Of a stretch of DNA of 64,000 nt, positions 16,774-25,113 are shown piece after piece. A model generated the notes under the pieces. It had not been told where the DNA came from. It made no database searches and worked only from the letters and a program-made list of their open reading frames with translations. Numbering within the stretch: position 1 is the first letter of the stretch; the number at the start of each line of letters is the position of its first letter. Origin of the DNA: Oxalobacter paeniformigenes (GTDB lineage: Bacteria > Pseudomonadota > Gammaproteobacteria > Burkholderiales > Burkholderiaceae_D). The position numbers and the translations under genes are program-made. The stretch lies in the NCBI RefSeq assembly GCF_027158465.1, contig NZ_JAMKYL010000002.1, positions 124,001 through 188,000 on the forward strand. Reading direction: 5' to 3'.

Positions 16774-18245
16774 ATGCCGGAAAGACAATAGCCGTTTCCG
16801 CAAATACGGCCACGGAAAAAGTTATGTCGATCGAATGCGATACGCTGGTGCTCGGCGCGGGACCTGGCGGGTACACGGCAGCTTTTCGTGCAGCCGATCT
16901 CGGGCAGAAAGTCGTACTGGTCGAACGTTATCCGGTATTGGGCGGAGTATGTCTGAATGTCGGTTGCATTCCGTCGAAAGCATTGTTGCATGCTGCCGGT
17001 GTCATCACCGGTGCGCAGGGGATGGCGGCTTGCGGCATCCGTTTCGGCAAACCGGAAATCGATATTGCGAAGTTGCGGCAATGGAAACAGCGAGTGGTCG
17101 ATCAATTGACCGAAGGACTGTCAGGGCTTGCGGTTGCAAGGAAAATAACGGTCTTGCATGGTGTCGGGACATTTTCGGGCGCGCATGGCATGACGGTATC
17201 GGGCTCGCAGGGCAAGTGGCAAGTGAAGTTTTCGAACGCCATCATCGCTGCCGGTTCGTCTGCCGTGAAGTTGCCGGGATTTCCGTACGGCCATCCGGCA
17301 CTGGTCGATTCCACCGGCGCGTTGCGGCTGGACGATATTCCGCAGCGTATGCTGGTGATCGGTGGCGGCATTATCGGACTGGAAATGGCCTGTGTTTACG
17401 ATGCACTGGGTTCGCGAGTCACGGTCGCGGAACTTTCCGGCGACTTGATCGCATCGGCTGATCCGGATATGGTACGCCCCTTGCAGGAACGGATAGGCAA
17501 GCGTTATGAAGCGATCCTGACGAATACGCGGGTCAAGAAACTGGAAGTATCCGGACATCAGCTCAGGGCGACGTTCGAAGGAAAAAACGCACCGGCGGAA
17601 CCGCAGGTCTTCGACCGGGTACTGGTGGCCGTCGGTCGGGTACCGAACGGCAAGGCAGTGGGAGCGGAAGCGGCAGGTGTCAAGGTGGATGATCGCGGTT
17701 TCATTGCCGTCAACCGGCGACAGCAAACGAATGTTTCCCATATTTATGCCATCGGGGATATTTGCGGAGAACCCATGCTGGCGCACAAGGCCAGTTATGA
17801 AGGGCGGGTGGCCGCTGAAGCGATCGCGGGACTCAAGACGGAGTACGATGCCATGACGGTACCTTCGGTAGCCTATACCGATCCGGAGGTGGCATGGATG
17901 GGGCTGACTGAACGCGAGGCACGCAGCCTGGGAATTGATTATGAAAAGTCCGTATTTCCCTGGAGTGCTTCCGGGCGTGCGTTGGCGATGGGGAGGCAGG
18001 ACGGGCGAACCAAGCTGTTATGGAACAAGACAACAGGGCGTTTGCTGGGCGCGGCAGTGACCGGTGTACATGCCGGCGAGCTGCTTTCGGAAATGACACT
18101 GGCGCTGGAAATGGGAGCCGATCTGGACGATATCGCGCTGACAATCCATCCGCATCCGTCGCTGTCGGAAACAGTCATGATGGCGGCGGAAGCAGGGCTT
18201 GGAACGATTACGGATCTTTTCATTCCGAAACGAAAAGGGGGATGA
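16536..18245 (+). CDS. lpdA: dihydrolipoamide dehydrogenase (E3) with N-terminal lipoyl domain
   Basis: The 569-residue protein fuses a lipoyl domain (K43 in ESDKASMEIPSP) to a full E3 flavoprotein. The FAD motif GAGPGG is at 107-112 and the redox-active disulfide motif GGVCLNVGCIPSK places C139 and C144. The NAD-binding GGGIIGLEMA follows, and the C-terminal HPHPSLSE holds the catalytic His-Glu pair. It reoxidises the dihydrolipoyl groups of E2 with NAD. Lipoyl-E3 fusions are known from Neisseria and several Burkholderiales. The gene ends 3 bases before the convergent rsuA-type gene. Confidence 0.96.
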   Translation: MKTVEVRVPDIGDFRDVEVIELMVAAGEKIARDQSLVLVESDKASMEIPSPQAGIVREMKVRLGDRISEGSLLLLLDVEDAGKTIAVSANTATEKVMSIECDTLVLGAGPGGYTAAFRAADLGQKVVLVERYPVLGGVCLNVGCIPSKALLHAAGVITGAQGMAACGIRFGKPEIDIAKLRQWKQRVVDQLTEGLSGLAVARKITVLHGVGTFSGAHGMTVSGSQGKWQVKFSNAIIAAGSSAVKLPGFPYGHPALVDSTGALRLDDIPQRMLVIGGGIIGLEMACVYDALGSRVTVAELSGDLIASADPDMVRPLQERIGKRYEAILTNTRVKKLEVSGHQLRATFEGKNAPAEPQVFDRVLVAVGRVPNGKAVGAEAAGVKVDDRGFIAVNRRQQTNVSHIYAIGDICGEPMLAHKASYEGRVAAEAIAGLKTEYDAMTVPSVAYTDPEVAWMGLTEREARSLGIDYEKSVFPWSASGRALAMGRQDGRTKLLWNKTTGRLLGAAVTGVHAGELLSEMTLALEMGADLDDIALTIHPHPSLSETVMMAAEAGLGTITDLFIPKRKGG

Positions 18246-18248
18246 CGT

Positions 18249-18962
18249 TCACATTGTGCCTGGTGTGTCGAGCGATGCCAGATCGGTTTCATCGAGAAAG
18301 CGCCAGTGTCCGACGGGAAGGGATACATCCAGCGAAAATCCGCCGATGGCGGCGCGATGCAGGTTCTCTACCCGGTTACCCGCAGCGGCGATCATCCGTT
18401 TGACCTGATGGTATTTGCCTTCCGCGATGACCAGCGTGACCTGACGGTGCGTATTCGCCTGACAATGCAGCGCGCGGGTGACAATGTTTTCGTCGCGCAG
18501 CGTCACGCCGTTTTTCAGTCGGGAAATCAGTCCGTCGTCCACAGGGTGGACGGTCGTGACATGATAGGTCTTGGGGATGTTTTTGCGTGGTGACGTGTAC
18601 CGGTGGATGAAATTGCCGTCGTCAGACAGGAGCAGCAGGCCGGTGGTATCCTGATCAAGCCTGCCCACGCATTGCAGGCCTCTCCGGATGAACGGTTGCG
18701 GTAACAGGGAAAACACGCTTGGATGGTGTTGCGGCTGGTGCGAGCATTCATAACCGGCGGGTTTGTGCAGCGCCAGATACAGTTTGTCCCGGTATGTCCA
18801 GTTTCGATCTTCCAGAGAAAATACCAGACCGGTCGTTTCAAAAGAGGCGTTCGGGTCGGTGCATGGTTTGCCATGAATCGAAACCCGATGATCCAGTATC
18901 AGGGCACGGCAGTATTTTCGGCTGCCGAACCCTTGGCTTTGCAATATTTTTTCCAGTGTCAT
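18249..18962 (-). CDS. rsuA: RsuA-family 16S rRNA pseudouridine synthase
   Basis: The 237-residue protein begins with an S4-like RNA-binding domain (LEKILQSQGFGSRKYCRALI) and contains the catalytic motif GRLDQDTTGLLLLSDDG, whose aspartate attacks the uridine. The C-terminal half has EGKYHQVKRMIAAAGNRV, typical of the RsuA/RluB/E/F family. The S4 domain start and overall length fit RsuA, which modifies U516 of 16S rRNA; RluE-type specificity cannot be excluded. The frame is open to 19085, but homologues start at the S4 domain, so I use the ATG at 18962 (18968 is also possible). Confidence 0.87.
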   Translation of the reverse strand: MTLEKILQSQGFGSRKYCRALILDHRVSIHGKPCTDPNASFETTGLVFSLEDRNWTYRDKLYLALHKPAGYECSHQPQHHPSVFSLLPQPFIRRGLQCVGRLDQDTTGLLLLSDDGNFIHRYTSPRKNIPKTYHVTTVHPVDDGLISRLKNGVTLRDENIVTRALHCQANTHRQVTLVIAEGKYHQVKRMIAAAGNRVENLHRAAIGGFSLDVSLPVGHWRFLDETDLASLDTPGTM

Positions 18963-19043
18963 GTACATCTGGACAGTGTACAGGAATTTGCGCTGCCGGG
19001 CCTGAAAAACGGCGTGGTACCATTCGCCGGGGTGATATGCAAG

Positions 19044-19068
19044 AAAAAACCCCGCGTGAAGCGGGGCT
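19044..19068 (-). terminator. intrinsic terminator of the cold-shock gene
   Basis: On the minus strand GCCCCGC pairs with GCGGGGT-side bases (plus CCCCGC at 19050-19055 and GCGGGG at 19061-19066) and is followed by TTTTTT. A shorter T-run on the plus strand makes it weakly bidirectional. Confidence 0.85.
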
Positions 19069-19094
19069 TTTCCGGCTTGATCCAATGACTGGGA

Positions 19095-19298
19095 TTACAG
19101 GGACTGGATGTTGGATGCCTGTTTGCCTTTAGGGCCCTGGGTAACTTCAAACTGAACCTTCTGGCCTTCCTTCAGGGTTTTGAAGCCACTCATGTTAATT
19201 GCGGAAAAGTGAGCGAATAAATCTTCGCCTCCGTCTTCCGGGGTAATAAAGCCGAAGCCTTTAGAATCGTTAAACCACTTGACTGTACCAGTTGCCAT
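19095..19298 (-). CDS. cold-shock domain protein (CspA family)
   Basis: The 67-residue single-domain protein has both RNA-binding motifs of the cold-shock fold: KGFGFITP (RNP1-like, residues about 13-20) and DLFAHFSAI (RNP2-like). Such proteins bind single-stranded RNA and melt secondary structure. The mRNA has a predicted 5' leader of about 120 bases (promoter at 19427-19455), a feature of cold-inducible csp genes, but whether this copy is cold-induced cannot be read from sequence alone. A csp gene beside clpS-clpA is common in betaproteobacteria. Confidence 0.95.
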   Translation of the reverse strand: MATGTVKWFNDSKGFGFITPEDGGEDLFAHFSAINMSGFKTLKEGQKVQFEVTQGPKGKQASNIQSL

Positions 19299-19622
19299 AA
19301 AAAAGGGTCTTTCTATAAATGCATTTACTCACGAAACCATCGGATAAAATGGAATTTGATCCGAACCAGTCCTTTTGTTTTTTTTATCGCTGACAAAAGC
19401 GGGACCAAGCCCTTATCAACAGAACCATTGTTGGCGTAAAGATAGGCAAAGTCAAGCGATTTTCCCAAAAAAAACAGGTTTTTTGAGGGGGGCCAAAATT
19501 CGGGATGCAAACGGCTGACCGGTGGCATGCCGGCTGCATGAAATAGCAAAAACACGTATCATCGAACCTGTGCTTGCGCATGCGCACAGGAAAATATTAT
19601 TGAGTCATATAAAGTTGAAACG
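19299..19622. other. divergent csp/clpS spacer
   Basis: The 324-base spacer holds the csp promoter and its leader (19299-19420) and the upstream region of clpS. The part at 19478-19500 is an odd T-rich then G-rich tract (GGTTTTTTGAGGGGGGCC). Small open frames in this gap have no recognisable features and I do not call them genes. No clear -35/-10 pair for clpS stands out. Confidence 0.5.
19427..19455 (-). promoter_or_regulatory. putative promoter of the cold-shock gene
   Basis: On the minus strand TTGACT (plus 19450-19455) and AACAAT (plus 19427-19432) are separated by 17 bases. Transcription would start near 19420, leaving a leader of about 120 bases before the ATG at 19298. Confidence 0.55.
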
Positions 19623-19931
19623 ATGGTGACACGACAGGGAAACGAAACGCTTCTCGAAAGGGAAGAAACGGTTCTGAAACCGCCACCGATGTACAAGGTG
19701 ATCCTGTTGAATGACGATTTTACGCCGATGGACTTCGTGATTTTCATATTGCAGGAATATTTTCACAAGGATACACAAATGGCGACGCGGATCATGCTCA
19801 AGGTGCATCACGAAGGAAAAGGTGTATGCGGCATTTTTCCGCGGGATATCGCCAGTACGAAAGTAAAACAGGTTATCCGGCATGCACGCCAGGAAGGACA
19901 CCCGTTGCAGTGCACAATGGAGGAAGCATGA
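19623..19931 (+). CDS. clpS: ATP-dependent Clp protease adaptor ClpS
   Basis: The 102-residue adaptor has the ClpS core PPMYKVILLNDDFTPMDFVI (about 23-42), in which the NDD and M residues form the N-degron pocket. A helix containing MLKVHHEGKGVCGIF follows, with the ClpA-contacting residues. ClpS hands N-end-rule substrates to ClpAP. Its stop overlaps the clpA start by four bases. Confidence 0.95.
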   Translation: MVTRQGNETLLEREETVLKPPPMYKVILLNDDFTPMDFVIFILQEYFHKDTQMATRIMLKVHHEGKGVCGIFPRDIASTKVKQVIRHARQEGHPLQCTMEEA

Positions 19932-22234
19932 TTGCGCAGGAATTGGAAGTCAGTTTGCATACCGCCTTTGTCGAGGCGCGTCAGGCGCGGTATGAATTCA
20001 TTACCGTCGAGCATTTGCTGCTGGCATTGCTGGACAATCCGTCCGCATCGGATGTGCTCAGGGCATGCAACGCCAATCTGGATGATCTCAGGAAAATGCT
20101 GGGCGATTTCATCAGGGACAATACGCCGGTGGTTCCCGGAACGGCTGACGTGGATACCCAGCCGACACTGGGTTTCCAGCGAGTCATCCAGCGTGCCATC
20201 ATGCACGTGCAATCCTCGTCCAATGGCAAAAAGGAAGTCAACGGCGCCAATGTGTTGGTCGCCATTTTCGGAGAAAAGGATTCACATGCCGTCTATTTCC
20301 TGCACCAGCAGGGAGTGACCCGTCTGGATGTGGTCAATTACATTTCGCATGGCGTGCGCAAGAATACGCAGCAGGAACCGGCCAAGCAGACGGAAGGTGC
20401 GGAGGAAACGCGTGGCGATCCCGCACAGACCAGGGAGTCGCCGCTGGAACTTTATACCCAGAATCTCAATCTCGAGGCTTCTGCCGGCAGGATTGATCCG
20501 CTGATCGGACGCGAGGAAGAAATCGACCGCGTCATTCAGGTTTTGTGCCGTCGCAGGAAGAACAATCCCTTGCTGGTCGGTGAGGCGGGTGTCGGCAAGA
20601 CGGCGATAGCCGAAGGACTGGCATGGCGGATCACTCAGAAGACGGTTCCCGACGTTTTGCAGGATGCCGTGGTGTATGCGCTCGATATGGGAGCGCTGCT
20701 GGCCGGGACGAAATATCGTGGTGATTTCGAACAGCGTCTGAAAGCGGTATTGAAGCAGCTCGGGGAAAATCCGGGTGCAATTCTTTTCATTGACGAAATC
20801 CATACTATTATCGGAGCAGGTTCCGCGTCGGGTGGTACACTTGACGCTTCCAATCTGCTCAAGCCAGCCTTGTCCGGCGGACAGCTCAAATGTATCGGTG
20901 CAACCACTTTTGTCGAATTCCGCAATGTGTTCGAAAAAGACCATGCATTGGCGCGGCGTTTCCAGAAAATCGATATCAACGAGCCGACGGTGGAACAGAC
21001 GGTGCAGATTCTGCGTGGCCTGAAATCCCGTTTCGAGGAACATCACAAGGTCAAATACTCCGTGGCTGCCTTGACGACGGCAGCGGAATTGTCCGCACGT
21101 TTCATCAACGACAGGCGTTTGCCGGACAAGGCGATCGATGTGATCGACGAAGCAGGTGCCGCCCAGCGGATTTTGCCGAAATCGAAACAGAAAAAAACGA
21201 TCGGCAAGGCTGAAATCGAGGAAATCATCGCACGGATCGCCCGTGTTCCCGCGCAGTCCGTCAATCAGGATGATCGTGCCAAATTGCAGAATCTGGAACG
21301 TGACCTGAAAAATGTCGTATTCGGGCAGGATAAAGCGATCGAGGCATTGGCAGCCAGCATCAAGATGGCACGTGCAGGACTCGGCAAGCAGGACAAGCCG
21401 ATCGGCGCATTTCTTTTTTCCGGACCGACGGGTGTCGGGAAAACCGAAGTGGCGCGCCAGCTTGCCTTTGCGCTGGGGATTGAACTGATCCGTTTCGATA
21501 TGTCCGAGTACATGGAACGCCATGCCGTGAGTCGCATGATCGGTGCTCCGCCGGGATATGTCGGTTTCGATCAGGGAGGCTTGCTGACAGAGGCGATCAC
21601 CCGTAAACCGCATGCCGTATTGCTGCTCGATGAAATCGAAAAAGCGCATCCGGATATTTTCAGCATCCTGTTGCAAGTGATGGATCATGGCACGCTGACC
21701 GACAATAACGGAAGGAAAGCCGATTTCCGCAATGTCATTATCATCATGACGACCAACGCGGGTGCGGAAAGCCTCCAGAAAGCGTCGATCGGGTTTACCG
21801 GAAGTCGTCAGGCGGGCGATGAAATGGCTGATATCAAACGTCTGTTCACGCCGGAATTCCGTAATCGTCTGGATGCCATTATCAGTTTCAGACCGCTTGA
21901 CGAAGCCATCATCCTGCGTGTGGTGGACAAGTTCCTGATGCAGCTGGAAGAACAGTTGCATGAAAAGAAAGTCGAGGTCGTCTTTACCGATGCTTTGCGC
22001 AGGATGCTGGCGCAAAAGGGGTTCGATCCGCTGATGGGCGCACGTCCGATGTTGCGCCTGATACAGGATTTGATCCGGAGAGCGCTGGCCGATGAGTTGT
22101 TGTTCGGACGTCTCGTCGATGGCGGTGCCGTTACGGTCGATCTTGATGAAAAGGGAGAGATCAGGCTGTCATTTCCTGAAACGCCGGCACACGCGCGCGA
22201 CGAACCGGAAAACAGGGTGCTGGAACTGGAATAG
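19928..22234 (+). CDS. clpA: ATP-dependent Clp protease ATP-binding subunit ClpA
   Basis: The 768-residue AAA+ unfoldase has an N-domain (residues 1 to about 145), a first AAA+ module with Walker A GEAGVGKT (218-225), and a second with GPTGVGKTE (about 500). The sensor and Walker B segments AILFIDEIHT and AVLLLDEIEKAHPD are visible. ClpA unfolds proteins for ClpP, using ClpS as adaptor. The frame is open upstream into clpS, but the ATG at 19928 starts the conserved MIAQELE N-terminus and overlaps the clpS stop. Confidence 0.97.
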   Translation: MIAQELEVSLHTAFVEARQARYEFITVEHLLLALLDNPSASDVLRACNANLDDLRKMLGDFIRDNTPVVPGTADVDTQPTLGFQRVIQRAIMHVQSSSNGKKEVNGANVLVAIFGEKDSHAVYFLHQQGVTRLDVVNYISHGVRKNTQQEPAKQTEGAEETRGDPAQTRESPLELYTQNLNLEASAGRIDPLIGREEEIDRVIQVLCRRRKNNPLLVGEAGVGKTAIAEGLAWRITQKTVPDVLQDAVVYALDMGALLAGTKYRGDFEQRLKAVLKQLGENPGAILFIDEIHTIIGAGSASGGTLDASNLLKPALSGGQLKCIGATTFVEFRNVFEKDHALARRFQKIDINEPTVEQTVQILRGLKSRFEEHHKVKYSVAALTTAAELSARFINDRRLPDKAIDVIDEAGAAQRILPKSKQKKTIGKAEIEEIIARIARVPAQSVNQDDRAKLQNLERDLKNVVFGQDKAIEALAASIKMARAGLGKQDKPIGAFLFSGPTGVGKTEVARQLAFALGIELIRFDMSEYMERHAVSRMIGAPPGYVGFDQGGLLTEAITRKPHAVLLLDEIEKAHPDIFSILLQVMDHGTLTDNNGRKADFRNVIIIMTTNAGAESLQKASIGFTGSRQAGDEMADIKRLFTPEFRNRLDAIISFRPLDEAIILRVVDKFLMQLEEQLHEKKVEVVFTDALRRMLAQKGFDPLMGARPMLRLIQDLIRRALADELLFGRLVDGGAVTVDLDEKGEIRLSFPETPAHARDEPENRVLELE

Positions 22235-22251
22235 ACGGCCGGCGTCAGCCG

Positions 22252-23556
22252 CTATACCAGCCAGACCAGATCCAGCAACAGGGCGGACAGGCCGTACAGC
22301 GCCAGTGCTGCCAGACGTGCCGGCGCGCGGTATGGCAGGATGTTTTTCATGCCGAGCCATAAAGAACCGGCGCTGGCAAATCCCAGTATGCACCATTCAA
22401 ATGTACGGTACCAGATAGCGCAGAGACCGTATTCCTGCCAGACGGAGAAACTGATATGGCAAATTCCCGAAAACAGGCCCCAGCCCACCAGCGGAATCAG
22501 ACACAGCGCCAGCGGTTTCCATGATGGCAGGTTTGCCAGCCTGCCTGCCAGACGAAGCATTCCGTAAAGAACCGTGCCGAGCAGTGTCCCACCGGCCGCG
22601 ATCAGAAAAAGGCGGTACAAGGCTGCCGGACTTTCGGCCAGCCACCATGGAAAGACAGTATCGAAAGGCAGTCCGGCCGACAGGATGGTTTCCATGTACA
22701 GCCGGTACCAGAAGCTTTCCGGCCATGCAAGCGAGACGGTGCAGATACCGGCCATGCACCAGAGCAGGAGGAACAGATCGGCATTGTCGATCGAATGACT
22801 GTCGGCCGACAGGAGTTCCTGTGCAGGATGTCGCGCTGCGAGTCTGACCGCGTTGCGATAGCCGCTGCAACGGCCGCAGGCATGACAGGCAGAAGCGCTT
22901 TGCATCTGGCGGATATTGATGAGCGGGGCACAATTGATCCGTTTGGGTGTTCCGGCAAATGTTGCCCATTGTTCCTTGTCCACACGAAAGTGGAGGGGGG
23001 CCTGTTTTGCCAGCATGCCGAAAAGACCGTTGACGGGGCACAGGTACATGCACCAGATGCGTTTGCCGTTTCCGTACAGATAGCCGGTTACCAGCGCGAA
23101 CACGGTCGGGATTCCCAGCAAAACCAGTGTGGTATGGAAGTGGTTCTGGAATCCGGTGGCCTGTCCGTACAGTGTGGTGAGTGCCAGCATGGTACATGGC
23201 CAACCTTTCCATCGTATCCAGCGCGGGATGGAGCGTTTTTTGCCATGCCGGCTGGCGAATTCGGTCAGCGTACCGTCCGGGCAGAAAAGGCCGCACCAGA
23301 AACGTCCGGAGAGCATGACGCTCGATATGATCAGCGGCCAGCCGATTCCCCAGAATATGACCCGGGCGACACGCGACGTATCGTGCGAAGGGGATACGAG
23401 CGGTACCAGCAGCAACAGGCCGTAGAGCAGTACCATCGTCCACTGGATGAATGCAATCAGAGCGCCATGACGTTCCAGTGCGTCTCCGAAGCGTGCCAAA
23501 AGGGATGATTTCATGTCATGGAATACCGTTTTGCCAGTGCTGTTGTTATCGGTCAC
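22252..23556 (-). CDS. membrane 4Fe-4S binding protein (NapH/YccM-like)
   Basis: The 434-residue protein combines several transmembrane helices with three cysteine clusters: CGLFCPDG, CMYLCPVNG and CHACGRCSGY. This is the pattern of polytopic 4Fe-4S proteins related to NapH, YccM and the C-terminal part of NosR, which pass electrons between the quinone pool and periplasmic or cytoplasmic partners. There is no nap, nos or sulfite gene nearby, so the partner is unknown. The annotated start is a GTG at 23556; an ATG at 23514 is equally plausible. It converges with clpA and is divergent from an aldo/keto reductase. Confidence 0.8.
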   Translation of the reverse strand: MTDNNSTGKTVFHDMKSSLLARFGDALERHGALIAFIQWTMVLLYGLLLLVPLVSPSHDTSRVARVIFWGIGWPLIISSVMLSGRFWCGLFCPDGTLTEFASRHGKKRSIPRWIRWKGWPCTMLALTTLYGQATGFQNHFHTTLVLLGIPTVFALVTGYLYGNGKRIWCMYLCPVNGLFGMLAKQAPLHFRVDKEQWATFAGTPKRINCAPLINIRQMQSASACHACGRCSGYRNAVRLAARHPAQELLSADSHSIDNADLFLLLWCMAGICTVSLAWPESFWYRLYMETILSAGLPFDTVFPWWLAESPAALYRLFLIAAGGTLLGTVLYGMLRLAGRLANLPSWKPLALCLIPLVGWGLFSGICHISFSVWQEYGLCAIWYRTFEWCILGFASAGSLWLGMKNILPYRAPARLAALALYGLSALLLDLVWLV

Positions 23557-23681
23557 TTTCTGCGATCAGTATGCCGGGGTTCTTGTCCTTGACGGAGTCT
23601 CGATGCAATAATGAACGCCATATTGTGGGTACGGTTTCGGCTTTCCGGGGCGGAAAATGCCGGTTTGCCGTATCCGGATTG

Positions 23682-23693
23682 ATAAACGTTTAT
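23682..23693. promoter_or_regulatory. 12-bp palindrome upstream of the aldo/keto reductase
   Basis: ATAAACGTTTAT is a perfect palindrome that ends 13 bases before the ATG at 23707, close to the ribosome-binding region. It could be an operator or chance in an AT-richer spacer. Confidence 0.25.
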
Positions 23694-23706
23694 TCAGGAA
23701 AGTACT

Positions 23707-24540
23707 ATGCCTTCACATGTTATTACCTTGCCGAATGGTATCACGATGCCGACCCTGGGTCAGGGAACATGGTTCATGGGTGAATCGTCAATGGCGAAAA
23801 AGGACGAGGTCGCCGCACTGCAACGCGGGATCGATCTGGGCATGACGCTGATCGATACGGCCGAAATGTATGCTTCGGGCGGTGCCGAAAAGGTGACGGG
23901 GGAAGCCATTGCCGGACGGCGCGACAAGGTGTTTCTGGTCAGCAAGGTATTGCCGGGCAATGCCAGCCGTCGTGGAACGATCGCGGCATTCGAACGCAGT
24001 CTCAAGCGCATGAATACGGATTATATCGATTTGTATCTGTTGCACTGGCGCGGCGGATATGGGCTGGATGAAACATTCGAAGCCATGGAAAGACTGCTGG
24101 CCGACGGCAAGATCAGGGCTTACGGCGTGTCGAACTTCGATCTGGACGACATGCAGGAAGCTGCACAGTACGATAACGGCAATATTTGCGTCAATCAGGT
24201 GCTGTATAACCTGGCATCGCGCGGAATCGAATGGGATCTGATGCCATGGATGCAGAAACGCAATATTGCTGTCATGGCGTACTCACCCCTTTACCAGACG
24301 CGTCTTCTGAAGAGCCCGGGACTCAAGCGTGTCGCGCAGGAATTGTCGATCACACCGGCACAGCTTGCGTTGGCATGGCTGCTGCATCAGGGAACGGTAC
24401 CGATTCCGAAAACATCCAGTGTCAAGCGCGTCGAGGAAAACCGCAAGGCCTGGGATATCGTGCTCGATACGCAAGTGCTGGCTGAACTTGACGGTATTTT
24501 CCCGCCGCCCGATCACAAAATGCCCCTGGACGTGCTGTAA
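23707..24540 (+). CDS. aldo/keto reductase
   Basis: The 277-residue protein is a single-domain TIM-barrel aldo/keto reductase. The catalytic tetrad is visible as D in LIDTAEMY, Y in the same motif, K in VSKVLP, and H in YLLHWRG. NADPH-binding positions appear in PIPKTSSVKRVEEN near the C-terminus. The physiological carbonyl substrate is not predictable. The stop lies one base before the stop of the convergent SRPBCC gene. Confidence 0.9.
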   Translation: MPSHVITLPNGITMPTLGQGTWFMGESSMAKKDEVAALQRGIDLGMTLIDTAEMYASGGAEKVTGEAIAGRRDKVFLVSKVLPGNASRRGTIAAFERSLKRMNTDYIDLYLLHWRGGYGLDETFEAMERLLADGKIRAYGVSNFDLDDMQEAAQYDNGNICVNQVLYNLASRGIEWDLMPWMQKRNIAVMAYSPLYQTRLLKSPGLKRVAQELSITPAQLALAWLLHQGTVPIPKTSSVKRVEENRKAWDIVLDTQVLAELDGIFPPPDHKMPLDVL

Positions 24541-24541
24541 T

Positions 24542-25042
24542 TCACGACAGCCGGGATATATCCTTGCCGTTCGCAGGGCCGTCCAGCAGGCCTTGCGCGG
24601 CGAATTGCCGGATGATGCGGATCGAATCGACGTCGGTTTCCTTGTAGGCCGAACGACGGAAGTCGTTGTACATGGCTTCCGGACCTTCGTCGAGTGCGTC
24701 ATCTTCGTAGATGAAACGGACGAAGAACCGTCCCGGGAAAGGTTCGTCAATCGAGATTTCGAGACGGGATTCGATGATTTCGCCTTGCGCCGGCACATGG
24801 AAGCGCAATTTTTGCATGGGGACGAGTTCGACCCTGTCGTTGACCTTGAATTTTCCGAAATCGAGAACGCGTGTAACGACGTTTTCCGAGACTTCGGTCA
24901 GGTCGCATGCATCCATGTGTGGGATGAACAGTGTCGGTTCCCTTACTCTCAACAGCAGTCCGTACCACAGTTGTTCACGGTTGAGTCTGTCGGCTGCCGG
25001 GTTGTCAAAGTTGTTGATTTCGATCAGATGTTCGAATTTCAT
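24542..25042 (-). CDS. SRPBCC-family protein (DUF1857/AtaL-like)
   Basis: The 166-residue protein starts with KFEHLIEINNF and NREQLWYGLLLR, the opening of the DUF1857/AtaL-like group of the START/SRPBCC superfamily, and ends with a long C-terminal helix. These proteins form a hydrophobic ligand pocket, but no substrate is established. No cysteine or metal motif is visible. It is probably a monocistronic gene between a convergent reductase and fmt. Confidence 0.75.
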   Translation of the reverse strand: MKFEHLIEINNFDNPAADRLNREQLWYGLLLRVREPTLFIPHMDACDLTEVSENVVTRVLDFGKFKVNDRVELVPMQKLRFHVPAQGEIIESRLEISIDEPFPGRFFVRFIYEDDALDEGPEAMYNDFRRSAYKETDVDSIRIIRQFAAQGLLDGPANGKDISRLS

Positions 25043-25113
25043 GTGAATAGGTATCGGTTGGTGGATGGTCGCAGAAAACCGTTTTGGCCTGTATGACGCG
25101 TCGTCGGTGCAAA

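Noticed and set aside
19325..19587. Short minus-strand open frames in the csp/clpS spacer
   Set aside because: They overlap the csp promoter and leader, lack ribosome-binding sites and show no protein-like features.
23557..23706. Possible small RNA between the 4Fe-4S gene and the aldo/keto reductase
   Set aside because: A TTGACG is present, but no -10 at a proper spacing and no terminator hairpin were found.
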